Assembly: GCF_051414135.1 (NCBI RefSeq)
Contig: NZ_JBLKOA010000003.1
Location: forward strand, 248,001 to 312,000
From: Halovenus halobia
Lineage (GTDB): Archaea; Halobacteriota; Halobacteria; Halobacteriales; Haloarculaceae
DNA: 64,000 nucleotides
Direction of reading: 5' to 3'
Part shown: piece after piece, positions 41,386 to 50,632 of the stretch
Layout of the letters: each line of letters opens with the position of its first letter
Numbering within the stretch: the stretch's first letter is position 1
Translations under genes and position numbers: made by a program
Notes under the pieces: model-generated
What the model was told of the DNA's origin: nothing
What the model saw: the letters and a program-made list of their open reading frames with translations, nothing else
Databases searched by the model: none

Positions 41386-41739
41386 CTATTCAGACAGTCG
41401 TTTATTGACTTTCCCATTCACCTGATGAAGCAAGTCAAGCAGTTCGCTGTCGCTGTCGACACGATATCGCTCAGGGGAGGAATCTTCGACCGGTTCGAGG
41501 ACGCCCAGAACCAGCAACAAATCTAGATGCGTGTACACCGACTGGCGGCTGACACCTGCTTCGGTTGCAAGCTCTGATTTCGTGAACTCCGAACCCGGAA
41601 GCGCATCCATCAGTGCATCAAGAATGTAGCCGACGCTCTCGTTTTGGACGAGAATCCGCCAGCCGCTTGGATACTCGTCGCGCAGGTCATCCATCGAGAG
41701 ATCATCGGCCGAGTCCGGCGGTGATTTTTGACTTGACAT
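41386..41739 (-). CDS. winged-helix transcriptional regulator
   Basis: A 117-residue DNA-binding protein. VGYILDALMDALPGSEFTKS starts the helical bundle. SELATEAGVSRQSVYTHLDL is the recognition helix and VLEPVEDSSPERYRVDSDSE the wing. Such small regulators commonly control their divergent neighbour, here the gene at 41856. Start at 41739; the preceding 116-base gap holds A/T-rich promoter-like sequence (ATATATGACTATTC). Confidence 0.8.
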   Translation of the reverse strand: MSSQKSPPDSADDLSMDDLRDEYPSGWRILVQNESVGYILDALMDALPGSEFTKSELATEAGVSRQSVYTHLDLLLVLGVLEPVEDSSPERYRVDSDSELLDLLHQVNGKVNKRLSE

Positions 41740-41855
41740 AGAGCTTCACGCTGATTGTGTCTCAGTATAGCGTCCACACTGTGTTAAATCCATTGAACAT
41801 ATATGACTATTCAATTTGAATAGATATAATTGTTCACGGTACGAAGCACAGGAAA

Positions 41856-42167
41856 ATGTCGGATGCAGCGGCGAGATTCGTCTGGAAACTTGCTCGTCGT
41901 CATTCATGGGGGTCGCCGATTCCAGCCGAAGAGTTGATTCGGCTGGTCGCAAGGACGGAGGACTACGACAAGATGGAACGTGTTCTCGAAGAAGAGGTAC
42001 TTGAACTTCCGTTCATTGTGCAGTCCCCAGATGGCATACATATTCCGAACGGACAGGACGCCCACGTTGAGGCTGCGGACTGGTTGCAAGAGCAGACTGG
42101 AATAGACGATTTCAAAATCAAGGCAACATTGTCGCGTCTGCCAGATACTTGGCCGACTGATGAGTAA
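41856..42167 (+). CDS. uncharacterised 103-residue protein
   Basis: A soluble, mildly acidic protein (MSDAAARFVWKLARRHSWGS onward) with a helical N-terminus and IPAEELIRLVARTEDYDKME in the middle. HTH-like packing is possible, but no recognisable motif is present. It is divergent from the winged-helix gene and may be its target. The following 42168-42535 stretch is A/T-rich; I see no gene in it. Confidence 0.6.
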   Translation: MSDAAARFVWKLARRHSWGSPIPAEELIRLVARTEDYDKMERVLEEEVLELPFIVQSPDGIHIPNGQDAHVEAADWLQEQTGIDDFKIKATLSRLPDTWPTDE

Positions 42168-42535
42168 ACTGGTGGCCGTCTGGAATCGTCGGGACCGGCT
42201 CCCGATTATCTGATTTACGGCAACGTTTCGGCTATGCGCGTTCCATACTCAGAAACGAATCGTAGACTTGCAGAGAACGATATCCCCCGTATCACCGGCA
42301 TTTATTGGCGAAATCCCGGACACAAGTGTACCGCCGATTAACGTCTGGTGCGCTTTCTCTTCACCGGCGTATCTGGTGGAATAGTCGCTTAATAGTGTGC
42401 GTATTGAGTGATAGTGATTCTACCAGTACAAGTATCGTCTGTCACGCCGTGTAAAATAGAGGGTGCGTCTACAGTAAGCAGATAAGATTGTACATGGCGG
42501 TGTAAGAGAGGAACCTGCTTATGGACTGTTGTGGC

Positions 42536-42973
42536 CTATTTGTGTGACTGAATAGAATAGAAACGAGCAGTGATTTTCGCTATCCAATTTCCGACCATGG
42601 CGAAGACCATCACAAGAATAGCAAGACAGATTACCAGCAGAATGAGTACAAGTGGGATTGCGACAACCTCTAGTCTCGTACTTTCACCGAGGGAGAATCT
42701 CGCTACAACTTCTGTCGCAAATACCATAATTCCGCCAAGAGACGCTACGAAACCAGCAATTAATCCAGCCTGATGGCTATCCGTCGATCTTGCATTGTAG
42801 AGATATCCAACAAGAAGTCCAGTCACTATCATCGGAGCACCATTAATCAGAGTTGCTTCTTCCCAAGAGAGGATCAGTGAAAATGGAATCGAAGCGAGGC
42901 CAAGAAGTACCGCAAGAAAAAACGAGCTTTCAGTCCAATCATCTACCTTGGTCTGAAAGCTGTAACCAGACAT
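42536..42973 (-). CDS. four-helix membrane protein
   Basis: A 145-residue membrane protein. Hydrophobic segments lie at about 18-36, 43-60, 67-88 and 100-130, with short Gly-rich turns (GLIAGFVASLGG). It resembles small DUF5518-like haloarchaeal membrane proteins. The codon use is less GC-biased than in the core chromosome, consistent with island cargo. No partner or function can be deduced. Confidence 0.7.
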   Translation of the reverse strand: MSGYSFQTKVDDWTESSFFLAVLLGLASIPFSLILSWEEATLINGAPMIVTGLLVGYLYNARSTDSHQAGLIAGFVASLGGIMVFATEVVARFSLGESTRLEVVAIPLVLILLVICLAILVMVFAMVGNWIAKITARFYSIQSHK

Positions 42974-43330
42974 ATCCCAACGATACTGTCCGGGAATTAT
43001 AAATTTTCCTTAGCCCTTGATGACGGAGATCCTCCGCAGTTGAGTCACCTTCCTGTATACACTCTCTAAGTCTTGTATAGTATCCCTGATAATCTCGAAC
43101 AGATCGTCTTTTTGTTGCGATACGTGTATCCCCTGTACTGAGCGATTGGCCGATTCTTGAGGTCGTACTAGTAGACTCTTGCTGTGGAGCAACCGTACTC
43201 TCAGAAGGGCGTTCGGTGAGCTGGCATTCCACAGGCTTCCCTTCCCGACGCGATCAATTGATGAATCCCACGCTCTGTCTTCAATACAGATTTGATTGCT
43301 GACTGGAGGCTGTCATATCTGCCGGGATTG

Positions 43331-43609
43331 TCCCTCGATATCGACCGCCTCACGCCCTGAAAGTCGATTCGTTCGACACGCGAGCGAGCGCCTGCAGCGC
43401 CCATAGCAGTTATTCTCCAGATATTGGCATACATAGGCCCTTTCAAGCAGTTTTAGAGATCTGGACAGGGAGTTTACTTTCGTTCGATTGGCGGTCGGGT
43501 GGTATCTGCGGGAGTTCGCGTACATTCATATTCGTGTCGACAGTGACACTCAATGGCCGGTTGCCACAATACCCTCACTTTTGGTATATTTTGGGTGATG
43601 AATACAGAG
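43331..43609 (+). repeat. att-like junction R9 (right arm + core + type C left arm)
   Basis: The right arm (CGACCGCCTCACGCCCTG, TTCGTTCG-N5-CGAGCGAG) leads to core GCGCCTGCAGCGCCCAT at 43388-43404. A type C left arm follows (CATACATAGGCCCTTTC, TTTCGTTCGATTGGCGGTC, GGAGTTCGCGTACATTC) and ends GTGATGAATACAGAG at 43595-43609. The next bases (GTTCTATTCAGCA) form the inverted partner and contain the stop codon of the kinase gene. Confidence 0.8.
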
Positions 43610-43612
43610 GTT

Positions 43613-46600
43613 CTATTCAGCAGCAAACTCAACGCCGGTAATTTCGAACCGCGCACCACCCTCGGAACCTTCAGTTAGGTGAATCTCCCAGTTGTGGGCA
43701 TCAACCACCTGCTTGACGATACTCAATCCAAAGCCGGTCCCCTTGTCGCTTGTCGAGTAGCCCGCGTCGAACACGTCGTCACGTTTGTCTTCGGGAATAC
43801 CTGGTCCGTCGTCCTCGATGTAGAAGCCGGCGTCCAGTTCGCCAACTCGGACCGTCACGTCGTCACCTCCGTGTTCGACAGCGTTACGAACGAGATTCTC
43901 GAATACCTGGCTCAGTTGCCCTTCATCGGCTCGAATCGTCCGCTCGATATCGCTGAAGATGCTAGCATCTCTGGTATCGACGTTATCCCAACAGTTCTCC
44001 GTAAGCGTTGCAAGATTGACCGAGGTCATCTCAGTCGTACTTTTGCCCTCCCGAGCGAGTGCCAGCAACTCAGTGATCAGCGCGTCCATTCGATCAAGTG
44101 CTTGACCGATTGCAGTATGATGGTCACTCGCACACTCTTGGTTCGCCAAGTCTAAGCGAAGTTGAGCAACGTTGAGTGGATTCCGTAGATCGTGAGAGAC
44201 AACCGACGAGAATTGCTCTAACCGTTCGTTCGTCTGTTGGAGTTGTTCGTTCGCTTCTCGGTGCTGCAGTTCATAGCTCACCCACCGACTCATGAGGTCA
44301 ACCAGCGTGACTTGCCACTTGGAGAACTGATCAGACCGAGCCTCCCTGCCGTAGAAACAGAACGTCCCATAGACCTCGTCTCCGGTAAACACTGGAGCTC
44401 CGAGATAACATGAGATTCCCCACTCGGTGAAGCCCGCCCTGTCAGTCTGCTCCGGCTCATCACGTTCGATATCACCGGCTACGAGGGTTTCTTCGGAACT
44501 AGCGACGACTTCACAGTTCGTGGCTGATACTGGGACTACCTCTCCCGACTGGATGGTGTCATCGTCCGTCGCAACGAACTCGAACACGTACTCCTCACCG
44601 CGGATCTCTGACAGCGTCCCGTACTCCGTGTTGAGTTCGGTTCGACCGAGTTCCAAGAGGGCCTGCACTTTGTCCTCAAACGACCGATGTCGATCCGAAA
44701 TAATATCATACATCTCGCGGAGGACCCGCTCGCGCCGTCGTTGGTCGGATATATCCCGCTGGAAGCCAACCCAATTGACGACCGACCCATCATCGTCACG
44801 GACGGGTGCAATCGACACCTGGTTCCAGAACTCCGTCCCGTCTTTCTGGTAGTTCCGGAGTTCAACGGAGACAGGGTCTTCGTTGTCAACTGCCTCTCGC
44901 ATCCTCGCAACCGGTTCGGGATCGGTGGCTTCGCCCTGGAGGAAGCGACAGTTCCGACCGAGAGTCTTCGCTTCCGAGTAGCCAGTCAGTTCCTGGAATC
45001 GGTCATTCACGTAGATCATAGGATTGTCTGCTTGGCTTGGATCGGAAATCGTGATGCCGATGGGTGCTTCGTCTATTGCACGGGTATTGCGTGTCAGTAC
45101 TTTCTCTTGTTCCTTGCGCTCTGTTACGTCCCGGGTGTAAAACGTAAGCCCACCGTCAAACTCAGGATATATCGCAAATTCTAGACCGGTATCTATCTCT
45201 TCCAAATACCCTTCGACACTCGTTGATGAGCGGGATTCCATGGCGTTTCGGATGACCGGTTCGAATTGCGTGTCTGTAAGAGTCGGAAACGCATCCCACA
45301 AACGACGACCCAATACAGTATCCACCTCTTTGTCGAAAATGCGTTCAGCTCGTTCGTCAAGCTGAGTGACGGTAAAATCGGCATCGACCTCGATTACCGC
45401 GTCGGTCATCCGATCTTTGATCGTCTGTAAGCGCTGTTCACGCTCTTTTAGCGTGGTGATTTCTTGCCCAGTCGAACCGATTGTGGCAAGGGACGGGAAA
45501 TCAACTGTAACGCGGGTCCCTGTGTCAGTTGTCTCGATGGATAGTTCTCCCTCGACTCCCTCGATCAGCCATTTACTGAGCCACAAGCCGACACCCTGAC
45601 TGTGTGTGAGTGGTGTTTCGGCCCTCTTTTCCAACGACTCTATTTCCTGATTGGTGAGTCCCGGTCCGTTATCCTTAATTACCAGTCGTGCTCGGTCATC
45701 GTTTTGGACCTGAATATGCACCCACGGTTTCCTCGCATCATTATGTCGTGCAGCATTGTCGATCAGTTCCTCGAACGCACGTTGAATCCCGTCTCGGGCA
45801 CGAATTTCACACGATTCGGGAACATCGAGTTCAAACGTCACGTCAGAATGGTCTTCTCGGACTCGTTGAACCGCCTCTGTCGTCATTTTCGAGAGATCAA
45901 ACGTAGACAACTCGGATTCTCTTCCGAGTAGTGAACTGTAGGTCCGAGCCGTATCACTCATTTCGGAGAGGGCTTCCGTTTTCTTGATAATCGACTCGGC
46001 CAACTCGGTCTGCTCTGGCGACAGCGACTCGTCTACTTGCAGCAACTCTGCATTCCCTTGGATAACATTGAGATCGTTTCGCATATTATGGCGGAGATAT
46101 CGCGTCAAAATTTGTCGAAGCAGATCGAGTTCCGCTTCTCTGTCCTCCAAGTCTTGTTCTCGCCGGATTCGGTCGGTAATGTCACTGAATACGATGACGA
46201 ATCCTTCAGTTTCCCGTTCTGCATCGCGGAGAACGGTCGTCGTTGCATTGACGACTCGCCGGTCAGAATTTTTGCGTTCGATGATGATGTCTTTCTCCCA
46301 TTCCGTCTGGTCTGCCAACGTCTGCCAGAACTCCTCGTCGAAGACAGCTTCAGCCCCATCAGGCAAGAGTATCTGTGGGGACTCCCCGAGGACTTCATCT
46401 TCAGTATATCCGGCAAGCGATTCGAGAGCTGGGTTCACGTACTCGATTGTGCCGGCAGGGTTGGTCATGAGTATGCTATTTCCGGTCGATTCGACGCCCT
46501 GCTCGAAACGGCGGAGGCGTTGCTCACGCTCCTCCAATGTCGAGACATGCTGCATCAGCTCCTGAGACTGCCGACGGCGGACGAGTAACGAGTTCAGTCG

Positions 46601-46966
46601 TCGAATCAACTGGGGTGGGTCGATCGGTGCATCCACCACCTCGTCGTAGGGGACTCCTCCCCCGTGGGCAGATGGGTCCTTGTTTTCCTGCGTGAGATCC
46701 GTACTCTCGCGTTGAATCAGGACGACTGGACAGAACGCCGGGTCCTCTTGCTCGACCCGCTCGCGTAACGCCACTTGATACTCGGGGAAACGGTGATCTT
46801 CGATGAGATATAAATCGGCGTCCGTTACTGTCTGGCTCGTCTCCACCTCGAATCGGTCGTCGAGCATTCTACTGATTGCCGACCGATTTCCAGCGTCGGC
46901 GACGAGTAATTGAACCGTCTCGGATGTTTCGCTCTGCCCGCTGGAGGATGTCTCTGGCTGCGTCAT
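43613..46966 (-). CDS. LOV/PAS/GAF sensor with two tandem histidine-kinase cores
   Basis: A 1117-residue cytoplasmic sensor. In order: receiver-like domain without a clear phosphoacceptor (about 18-130), PAS (155-270), kinase core 1 with H293 in RYLRHNMRNDLN and an ATPase part (ELIDNAARHND, DNGPGL), PAS (515-620), LOV-type PAS (630-745), GAF (765-900), and kinase core 2 with H925 in SSVVSHDLRNP and ENLVRNAVEH, DDGPGI. The LOV part keeps GRNCRFLQG (photoactive Cys673), NYQKDGTEFWN and the Gln of WVGFQRDI, so flavin photochemistry is expected. It overlaps the KaiC-like gene by one base (TAATG). Confidence 0.9.
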   Translation of the reverse strand: MTQPETSSSGQSETSETVQLLVADAGNRSAISRMLDDRFEVETSQTVTDADLYLIEDHRFPEYQVALRERVEQEDPAFCPVVLIQRESTDLTQENKDPSAHGGGVPYDEVVDAPIDPPQLIRRLNSLLVRRRQSQELMQHVSTLEEREQRLRRFEQGVESTGNSILMTNPAGTIEYVNPALESLAGYTEDEVLGESPQILLPDGAEAVFDEEFWQTLADQTEWEKDIIIERKNSDRRVVNATTTVLRDAERETEGFVIVFSDITDRIRREQDLEDREAELDLLRQILTRYLRHNMRNDLNVIQGNAELLQVDESLSPEQTELAESIIKKTEALSEMSDTARTYSSLLGRESELSTFDLSKMTTEAVQRVREDHSDVTFELDVPESCEIRARDGIQRAFEELIDNAARHNDARKPWVHIQVQNDDRARLVIKDNGPGLTNQEIESLEKRAETPLTHSQGVGLWLSKWLIEGVEGELSIETTDTGTRVTVDFPSLATIGSTGQEITTLKEREQRLQTIKDRMTDAVIEVDADFTVTQLDERAERIFDKEVDTVLGRRLWDAFPTLTDTQFEPVIRNAMESRSSTSVEGYLEEIDTGLEFAIYPEFDGGLTFYTRDVTERKEQEKVLTRNTRAIDEAPIGITISDPSQADNPMIYVNDRFQELTGYSEAKTLGRNCRFLQGEATDPEPVARMREAVDNEDPVSVELRNYQKDGTEFWNQVSIAPVRDDDGSVVNWVGFQRDISDQRRRERVLREMYDIISDRHRSFEDKVQALLELGRTELNTEYGTLSEIRGEEYVFEFVATDDDTIQSGEVVPVSATNCEVVASSEETLVAGDIERDEPEQTDRAGFTEWGISCYLGAPVFTGDEVYGTFCFYGREARSDQFSKWQVTLVDLMSRWVSYELQHREANEQLQQTNERLEQFSSVVSHDLRNPLNVAQLRLDLANQECASDHHTAIGQALDRMDALITELLALAREGKSTTEMTSVNLATLTENCWDNVDTRDASIFSDIERTIRADEGQLSQVFENLVRNAVEHGGDDVTVRVGELDAGFYIEDDGPGIPEDKRDDVFDAGYSTSDKGTGFGLSIVKQVVDAHNWEIHLTEGSEGGARFEITGVEFAAE

Positions 46967-48450
46967 TATTTCATTTCCGGCTCCCGTTGTGAGCTACTGC
47001 CACCCCGTGGTGAGCCGTGAAGGATCCCGCTGTATTCAGTGAGGGGTTCACCGATCTGGACACCGTTCGCGGTGATCTCGAATTCACGGAAACTGGAGTC
47101 GAATCCACCAGTTCGTTTTTTGAGTACGCCGATAACTTTTCGAAGCGAACTCTGAATTTCCACGTAACTAATGAATATGAGATTATCTGCGATTTGACTG
47201 ATCTTGTGGCTCGTGGCGGAAGAGAGTCCTGTCACCTGGTGGGTTGCGTCGGTAACGAAGACGGTCACTTCCCTGTTGATAAGATAGCGAGTCAGAGACT
47301 GGAGATCCCGATCAAGCCCGTCTTCGTGGCCTTTGATCACCGAGGCGTAGCCGCTCACGCCATCAATCATAACCGTCTCTGCATTTTCCTCTTCAACCTC
47401 TCGTCGCACCTTGTGGGCGAACTCTTCGGCGGAGAGTGTCCCCGGTTCGATTACGTGGATCGAGAGGAGTCCCTCTTCCCGCAATTCGTCGATCGGGATC
47501 CCGAGGGATCGGCATCGGTGTTCGAACGTTTCGATCCGTTCCTCGAAGAGATAGATCACTGACTTGCCAAGCTGTCGTGCCGCTTGGGCGAGATAGACTG
47601 TCGCAAGCGTGGTCTTCCCGACACCAGTTGGACCGGTGATGAACGTCACCGTCCCGCGTTCGAACCCGCCACCAACCATCTCATCGAGTTCTGGAATACC
47701 GGATCCAACCGGGGTTGGATCGAATTCACGGTCGGACGGTTCCGGACGAATGTGGGGATACACTTCGAGTCCGCTGGAGCGAATTTCGGCCCCGTGATCG
47801 CCTTCGATCTGGCCGACGCCCCGATTTTTCACTACTTCAATGCGCCGCCCATCGGCGACACGGGACAGTGTGACAACGCCATCACTCAGCGAGCGGATGT
47901 CTGCGGACGCGGTTTGATTCGTCTCCAGTGTGGCCGTGGCGAGAATTGTGACACCTCGCTTTTTGAGGAACCGGATGAACGAGAGGATTCGTTTGCGGTA
48001 ATGATAGTCAGACGTTTCGAGGTAGCGGAGCTGGGTGATCGGGTCGATGACCACCCGTTCGGGGCCAATTTCTTCGATTGCCTCGTGAATCACCTCGGTG
48101 TAGCGTTCTTGGTCGATATCACTGGAATCGACGAGATCGAAGGACGAATCTTCGGTGAAAAAGTCCGAGTCGGGGCCGAGATCGAGAAACTCCACAGCGC
48201 TGATATCGATACCGAACTGGGCGGCATTGGTTTTCAGTTCCTCGGCGGATTCTTCCCCGTGGATATAGAGGACTGTTTCGTCGTTGGCAAGTCCTTCGTG
48301 GAGGAAGTGCATGGCGAGCGTCGTTTTTGCGGTCCCCGGCTCACCGGTGGCGAGATACATCCGTTTCTGGATGAATCCTCCTTTTAGTAGTTCGTCAAGA
48401 CCCCCGACACCAGTGCTTATCTGCGAAATTGGTGTGTCATTAAGGGACAT
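46966..48450 (-). CDS. double-domain KaiC-like ATPase
   Basis: A 494-residue protein with two RecA/KaiC domains. Domain 1 has Walker A GEPGTAKTT (36-44), catalytic HGEESAEE and Walker B RVVIDPIT. Domain 2 has GPTGVGKTT (273-281), FEERIE and TVMIDGVSG. The C-terminal region SSATSHKISQIADNLI corresponds to where cyanobacterial KaiC carries its phosphorylation pair: a Ser is kept, the Thr is Gln. It directly precedes and overlaps the LOV kinase gene, so ATPase and light sensor probably work in one pathway. A promoter-like A/T stretch lies at 48510-48540. Confidence 0.9.
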   Translation of the reverse strand: MSLNDTPISQISTGVGGLDELLKGGFIQKRMYLATGEPGTAKTTLAMHFLHEGLANDETVLYIHGEESAEELKTNAAQFGIDISAVEFLDLGPDSDFFTEDSSFDLVDSSDIDQERYTEVIHEAIEEIGPERVVIDPITQLRYLETSDYHYRKRILSFIRFLKKRGVTILATATLETNQTASADIRSLSDGVVTLSRVADGRRIEVVKNRGVGQIEGDHGAEIRSSGLEVYPHIRPEPSDREFDPTPVGSGIPELDEMVGGGFERGTVTFITGPTGVGKTTLATVYLAQAARQLGKSVIYLFEERIETFEHRCRSLGIPIDELREEGLLSIHVIEPGTLSAEEFAHKVRREVEEENAETVMIDGVSGYASVIKGHEDGLDRDLQSLTRYLINREVTVFVTDATHQVTGLSSATSHKISQIADNLIFISYVEIQSSLRKVIGVLKKRTGGFDSSFREFEITANGVQIGEPLTEYSGILHGSPRGGSSSQREPEMK

Positions 48451-49100
48451 AGTGGTTCTACTAAGAGAGACGATACCGACGCGGATATGCCTTTGTGAAA
48501 TTCATTTTGAAAGTAATTCGAAAATTTCGATTTAAGCGAGTAAGTCCGTCTACCGCGATATTCGGTTGCGCACGTTGTGGCGTAACAGGCGCCCCTACAC
48601 CTGCAAGCGCTCTTCCTGAAATTTCCGTTCGGTGACATTCGGACTATATCCTGCCGACGGGTACGGAGGTAGATGGTATCGCAGGATGGACACGTTGCGT
48701 TGCTTGCTATTGAGGTTGGCCCCGCGAGTGGAAGAGGTTCTGGATGTTCCGGGCCCCACTCGTGGCGGAGATAACCCACTACGTCGGTACTACTCTGTAA
48801 GAGACGGTATCTCCCGCCGCTCACTCACCAATGTAGCGATAACCCACTTACCGAATTAGTGGGCGTTGAAATAGTATTTTGTGCGTCAGTCGTCGGAACG
48901 CTTAACGAGCAGAATTTTGCTGGCAATGCAAGATATGCCCCCTCTATTCAGCACGGGCGCAAATTTACATTAAGATCCATATATTTTCCCCAGTTCTCAA
49001 GCACCGTTAATTTCGCTCTGTCAGTTCTGAACCACTCCGGAGGTAAGCGTGCGAACCGGCCGCCCAGGGTTATATTCGGCTGGGCCTCCTGTTGGTATAT
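48451..49100. other. 650-base non-coding stretch with a partial cassette right arm
   Basis: No convincing ORF on either strand. At 48942-48954 it contains CTCTATTCAGCAC, followed by GGGCGCAAATTTAC and TTTTCCCCAGTTCTCAAGCAC to about 49005. This is the opening half of the cassette right arm seen complete at 51896-52029, but it stops before the palindrome and core. The KaiC/kinase unit is thus bounded by a boundary motif on each side, and this end has lost its core. Confidence 0.6.
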
Positions 49101-49433
49101 ATGAAAGACGATGAGCAGCGCCGAGAAGAGCAAGAAGACCGTGAAGAGAATCACCAGCGTGAGCGAGAATTAGCGGAGGCGAAAGCCCGCGGCGATGAAA
49201 AGGAACCGCTGTTTGATGACGAAAGTGTGCGGCTTGGCGATCTTGATGAAGCGCTCAAATCGCACGACTATCCAACCACGACAGCTGAGTCGGTTGCAGC
49301 CTATGGCGATTATGAACTTGAAATCCAGGGTGATAAAAAACTCCTGGAGTATGTACTCTCTTCTACGGATGACCAAACATATGACTCAGCTGAGGACGTT
49401 CGCCGACGGATACTGGGCGTTATCGGCCGATAG
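49101..49433 (+). CDS. DUF5789-like small haloarchaeal protein
   Basis: A 110-residue protein. A highly charged helical N-terminus (KDDEQRREEQEDREENHQRE) is followed by a compact acidic domain (VRLGDLDEALKSHDYPTTTA, ELEIQGDKKLLEYVLSSTDD) ending RRRILGVIGR. The pattern matches DUF5789 proteins common in Halobacteria, role unknown. ATG 49101 is preferred to 49092 because the charged start is conserved in type. An insertion sequence follows 90 bases downstream. Confidence 0.75.
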   Translation: MKDDEQRREEQEDREENHQRERELAEAKARGDEKEPLFDDESVRLGDLDEALKSHDYPTTTAESVAAYGDYELEIQGDKKLLEYVLSSTDDQTYDSAEDVRRRILGVIGR

Positions 49434-49522
49434 CACAATGTTCCAGAACACGCGTCTGACAAATTAGGTGCCTGCGTTGACCAGTCCGACATAGTCGAAT
49501 CAGACACCTATCGTGTAAAATT

Positions 49523-50473
49523 CGCGCCCTGGGCCTTGTTTAGATGCTCAAAATCAGTTGAGTTAGGTTGTGAGAGACTGTTCTATGTTTTTGACAGCAC
49601 ATATTAGGACGAGCTCTCGGAACTGTCCAAACCACGTTCTTGACTTAATTGTCGAGCCAAATCGTTTTCTCAGCGCAAAGAATATCCATTCTACGATAGA
49701 ACGCTGATGATACGTTTTATCATTAATACGAGCATTATGAGCAGCGTCAAGTGAGTAGAACTCACGATGTTTGATTACCGGTCGAATATCCTCCTCTCGG
49801 AGCATATGCCGGAGTTTGTCCCAATCAAATCCCTTGTCAGCGACGACAGTTTCTACGTTACTGAGATTTCTCTTCAGGACTTGCCAAGCAATCTGTGTGT
49901 CGTGTGGTAGGTTCATAGAGCAGTGTACATCGAGTATTGACCGCGTAGAACAATCGACAAGAATCGTTGTCTTAACCGACTCAAACGTTCCTTTGACGCG
50001 CTTTGCATAATTATGACTGGATGACCGGTGAGCGATACTAGTCGAGTCTATTGCTTGTACTCTCCAGAATCAAACAAATCTGCTGACAGTCCTAGCAACG
50101 TCCGCCAGACACTCATTTTGAGGTCTTGTTTCCGACTACAGACAGTGGTAAAGTCCGGTAGTTCATCCACTGAAAGGCCGAGCATCGCAACGGTATCGGG
50201 CATTTTTTGAAGCATCTCAAGCAGCTGCCGATACGTGTGATCGAGGTATTCTCGAAGACTATGAATGGCTATAATTACCCAATCTGCGTAGCCACCTTCT
50301 CCTTTCTTGATAGGTGTATCTGGGTCACTCTGAACAGTTTTTTGGGATAATGCGACACATCGTTCGGTGAAGCGGACCAGGTTCGAGTGCACACCGAACT
50401 GTGCTCGCTTCACTCCCTAGAATCCTCGACATTTAGGCAATATTACTAGCGGCTAAACAAGGCCCAGGGCGCG
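49523..50473 (-). mobile_element. IS5-type insertion sequence with 21-bp inverted ends
   Basis: CGCGCCCTGGGCCTTGTTTAG at 49523-49543 has a perfect inverted copy at 50453-50473, so the element is about 951 bases. It carries one transposase gene on the minus strand that is frameshifted. I could not see a clear target duplication. It lies between the DUF5789 gene and the second HTH/HFHxPP pair inside the R9-R10 cassette. Confidence 0.8.
49563..50413 (-). pseudogene. IS5/ISH-family transposase, frameshifted
   Basis: The first part starts MKRAQFGVHSNLVRFTERCV at 50413 and reads to FDSGEYKQ at about 50048. A one-base change then leads to a TAG. The protein continues in the next frame as AIDSTSIAHRSSSHNYAKRV, then TILVDCSTRSILDVHCSMNL and ADKGFDWDKLRHMLREEDIR to the end at 49563. 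The DDE residues (AIDSTS, ADKGFD and the terminal Glu region KTYHQRSIVEW) lie in the second part. The product is probably inactive unless frameshifting occurs. Confidence 0.85.
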
Positions 50474-50596
50474 TAACGGTCACGGATGTTCCCCAAATTG
50501 ATAACATGATGAATAGCTCAATGCAGGTGTTTCAAGAACCACTCTCATTCTCAAGATCTTCGGTATCGAAGTCCTACGAGACACATATATGAGTCG

Positions 50597-50606
50597 ATAA
50601 AATATA
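50597..50606 (+). promoter_or_regulatory. TATA-like box of the HTH/HFHxPP pair (copy 2)
   Basis: ATAAAATATA lies 27-36 bases before ATG 50633, giving a near-leaderless start, as for copy 1. Confidence 0.5.
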
Positions 50607-50632
50607 TCTGTGCCTACAGCATAGCGTAATGC

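Noticed and set aside
43010..43232. Two overlapping minus-strand frames before the membrane gene at 42536
   Set aside because: One frame has a helical stretch (KDDLFEIIRDTIQDLESVYR) that may be a gene relic, but there is no good start and no partner sequence to compare. Left unannotated.
48417..48824. Open frame upstream of the KaiC-like gene
   Set aside because: It overlaps the KaiC start region and promoter in another frame and shows no conserved motif. A stray CPSCDT-like piece is not enough to call a zinc ribbon.
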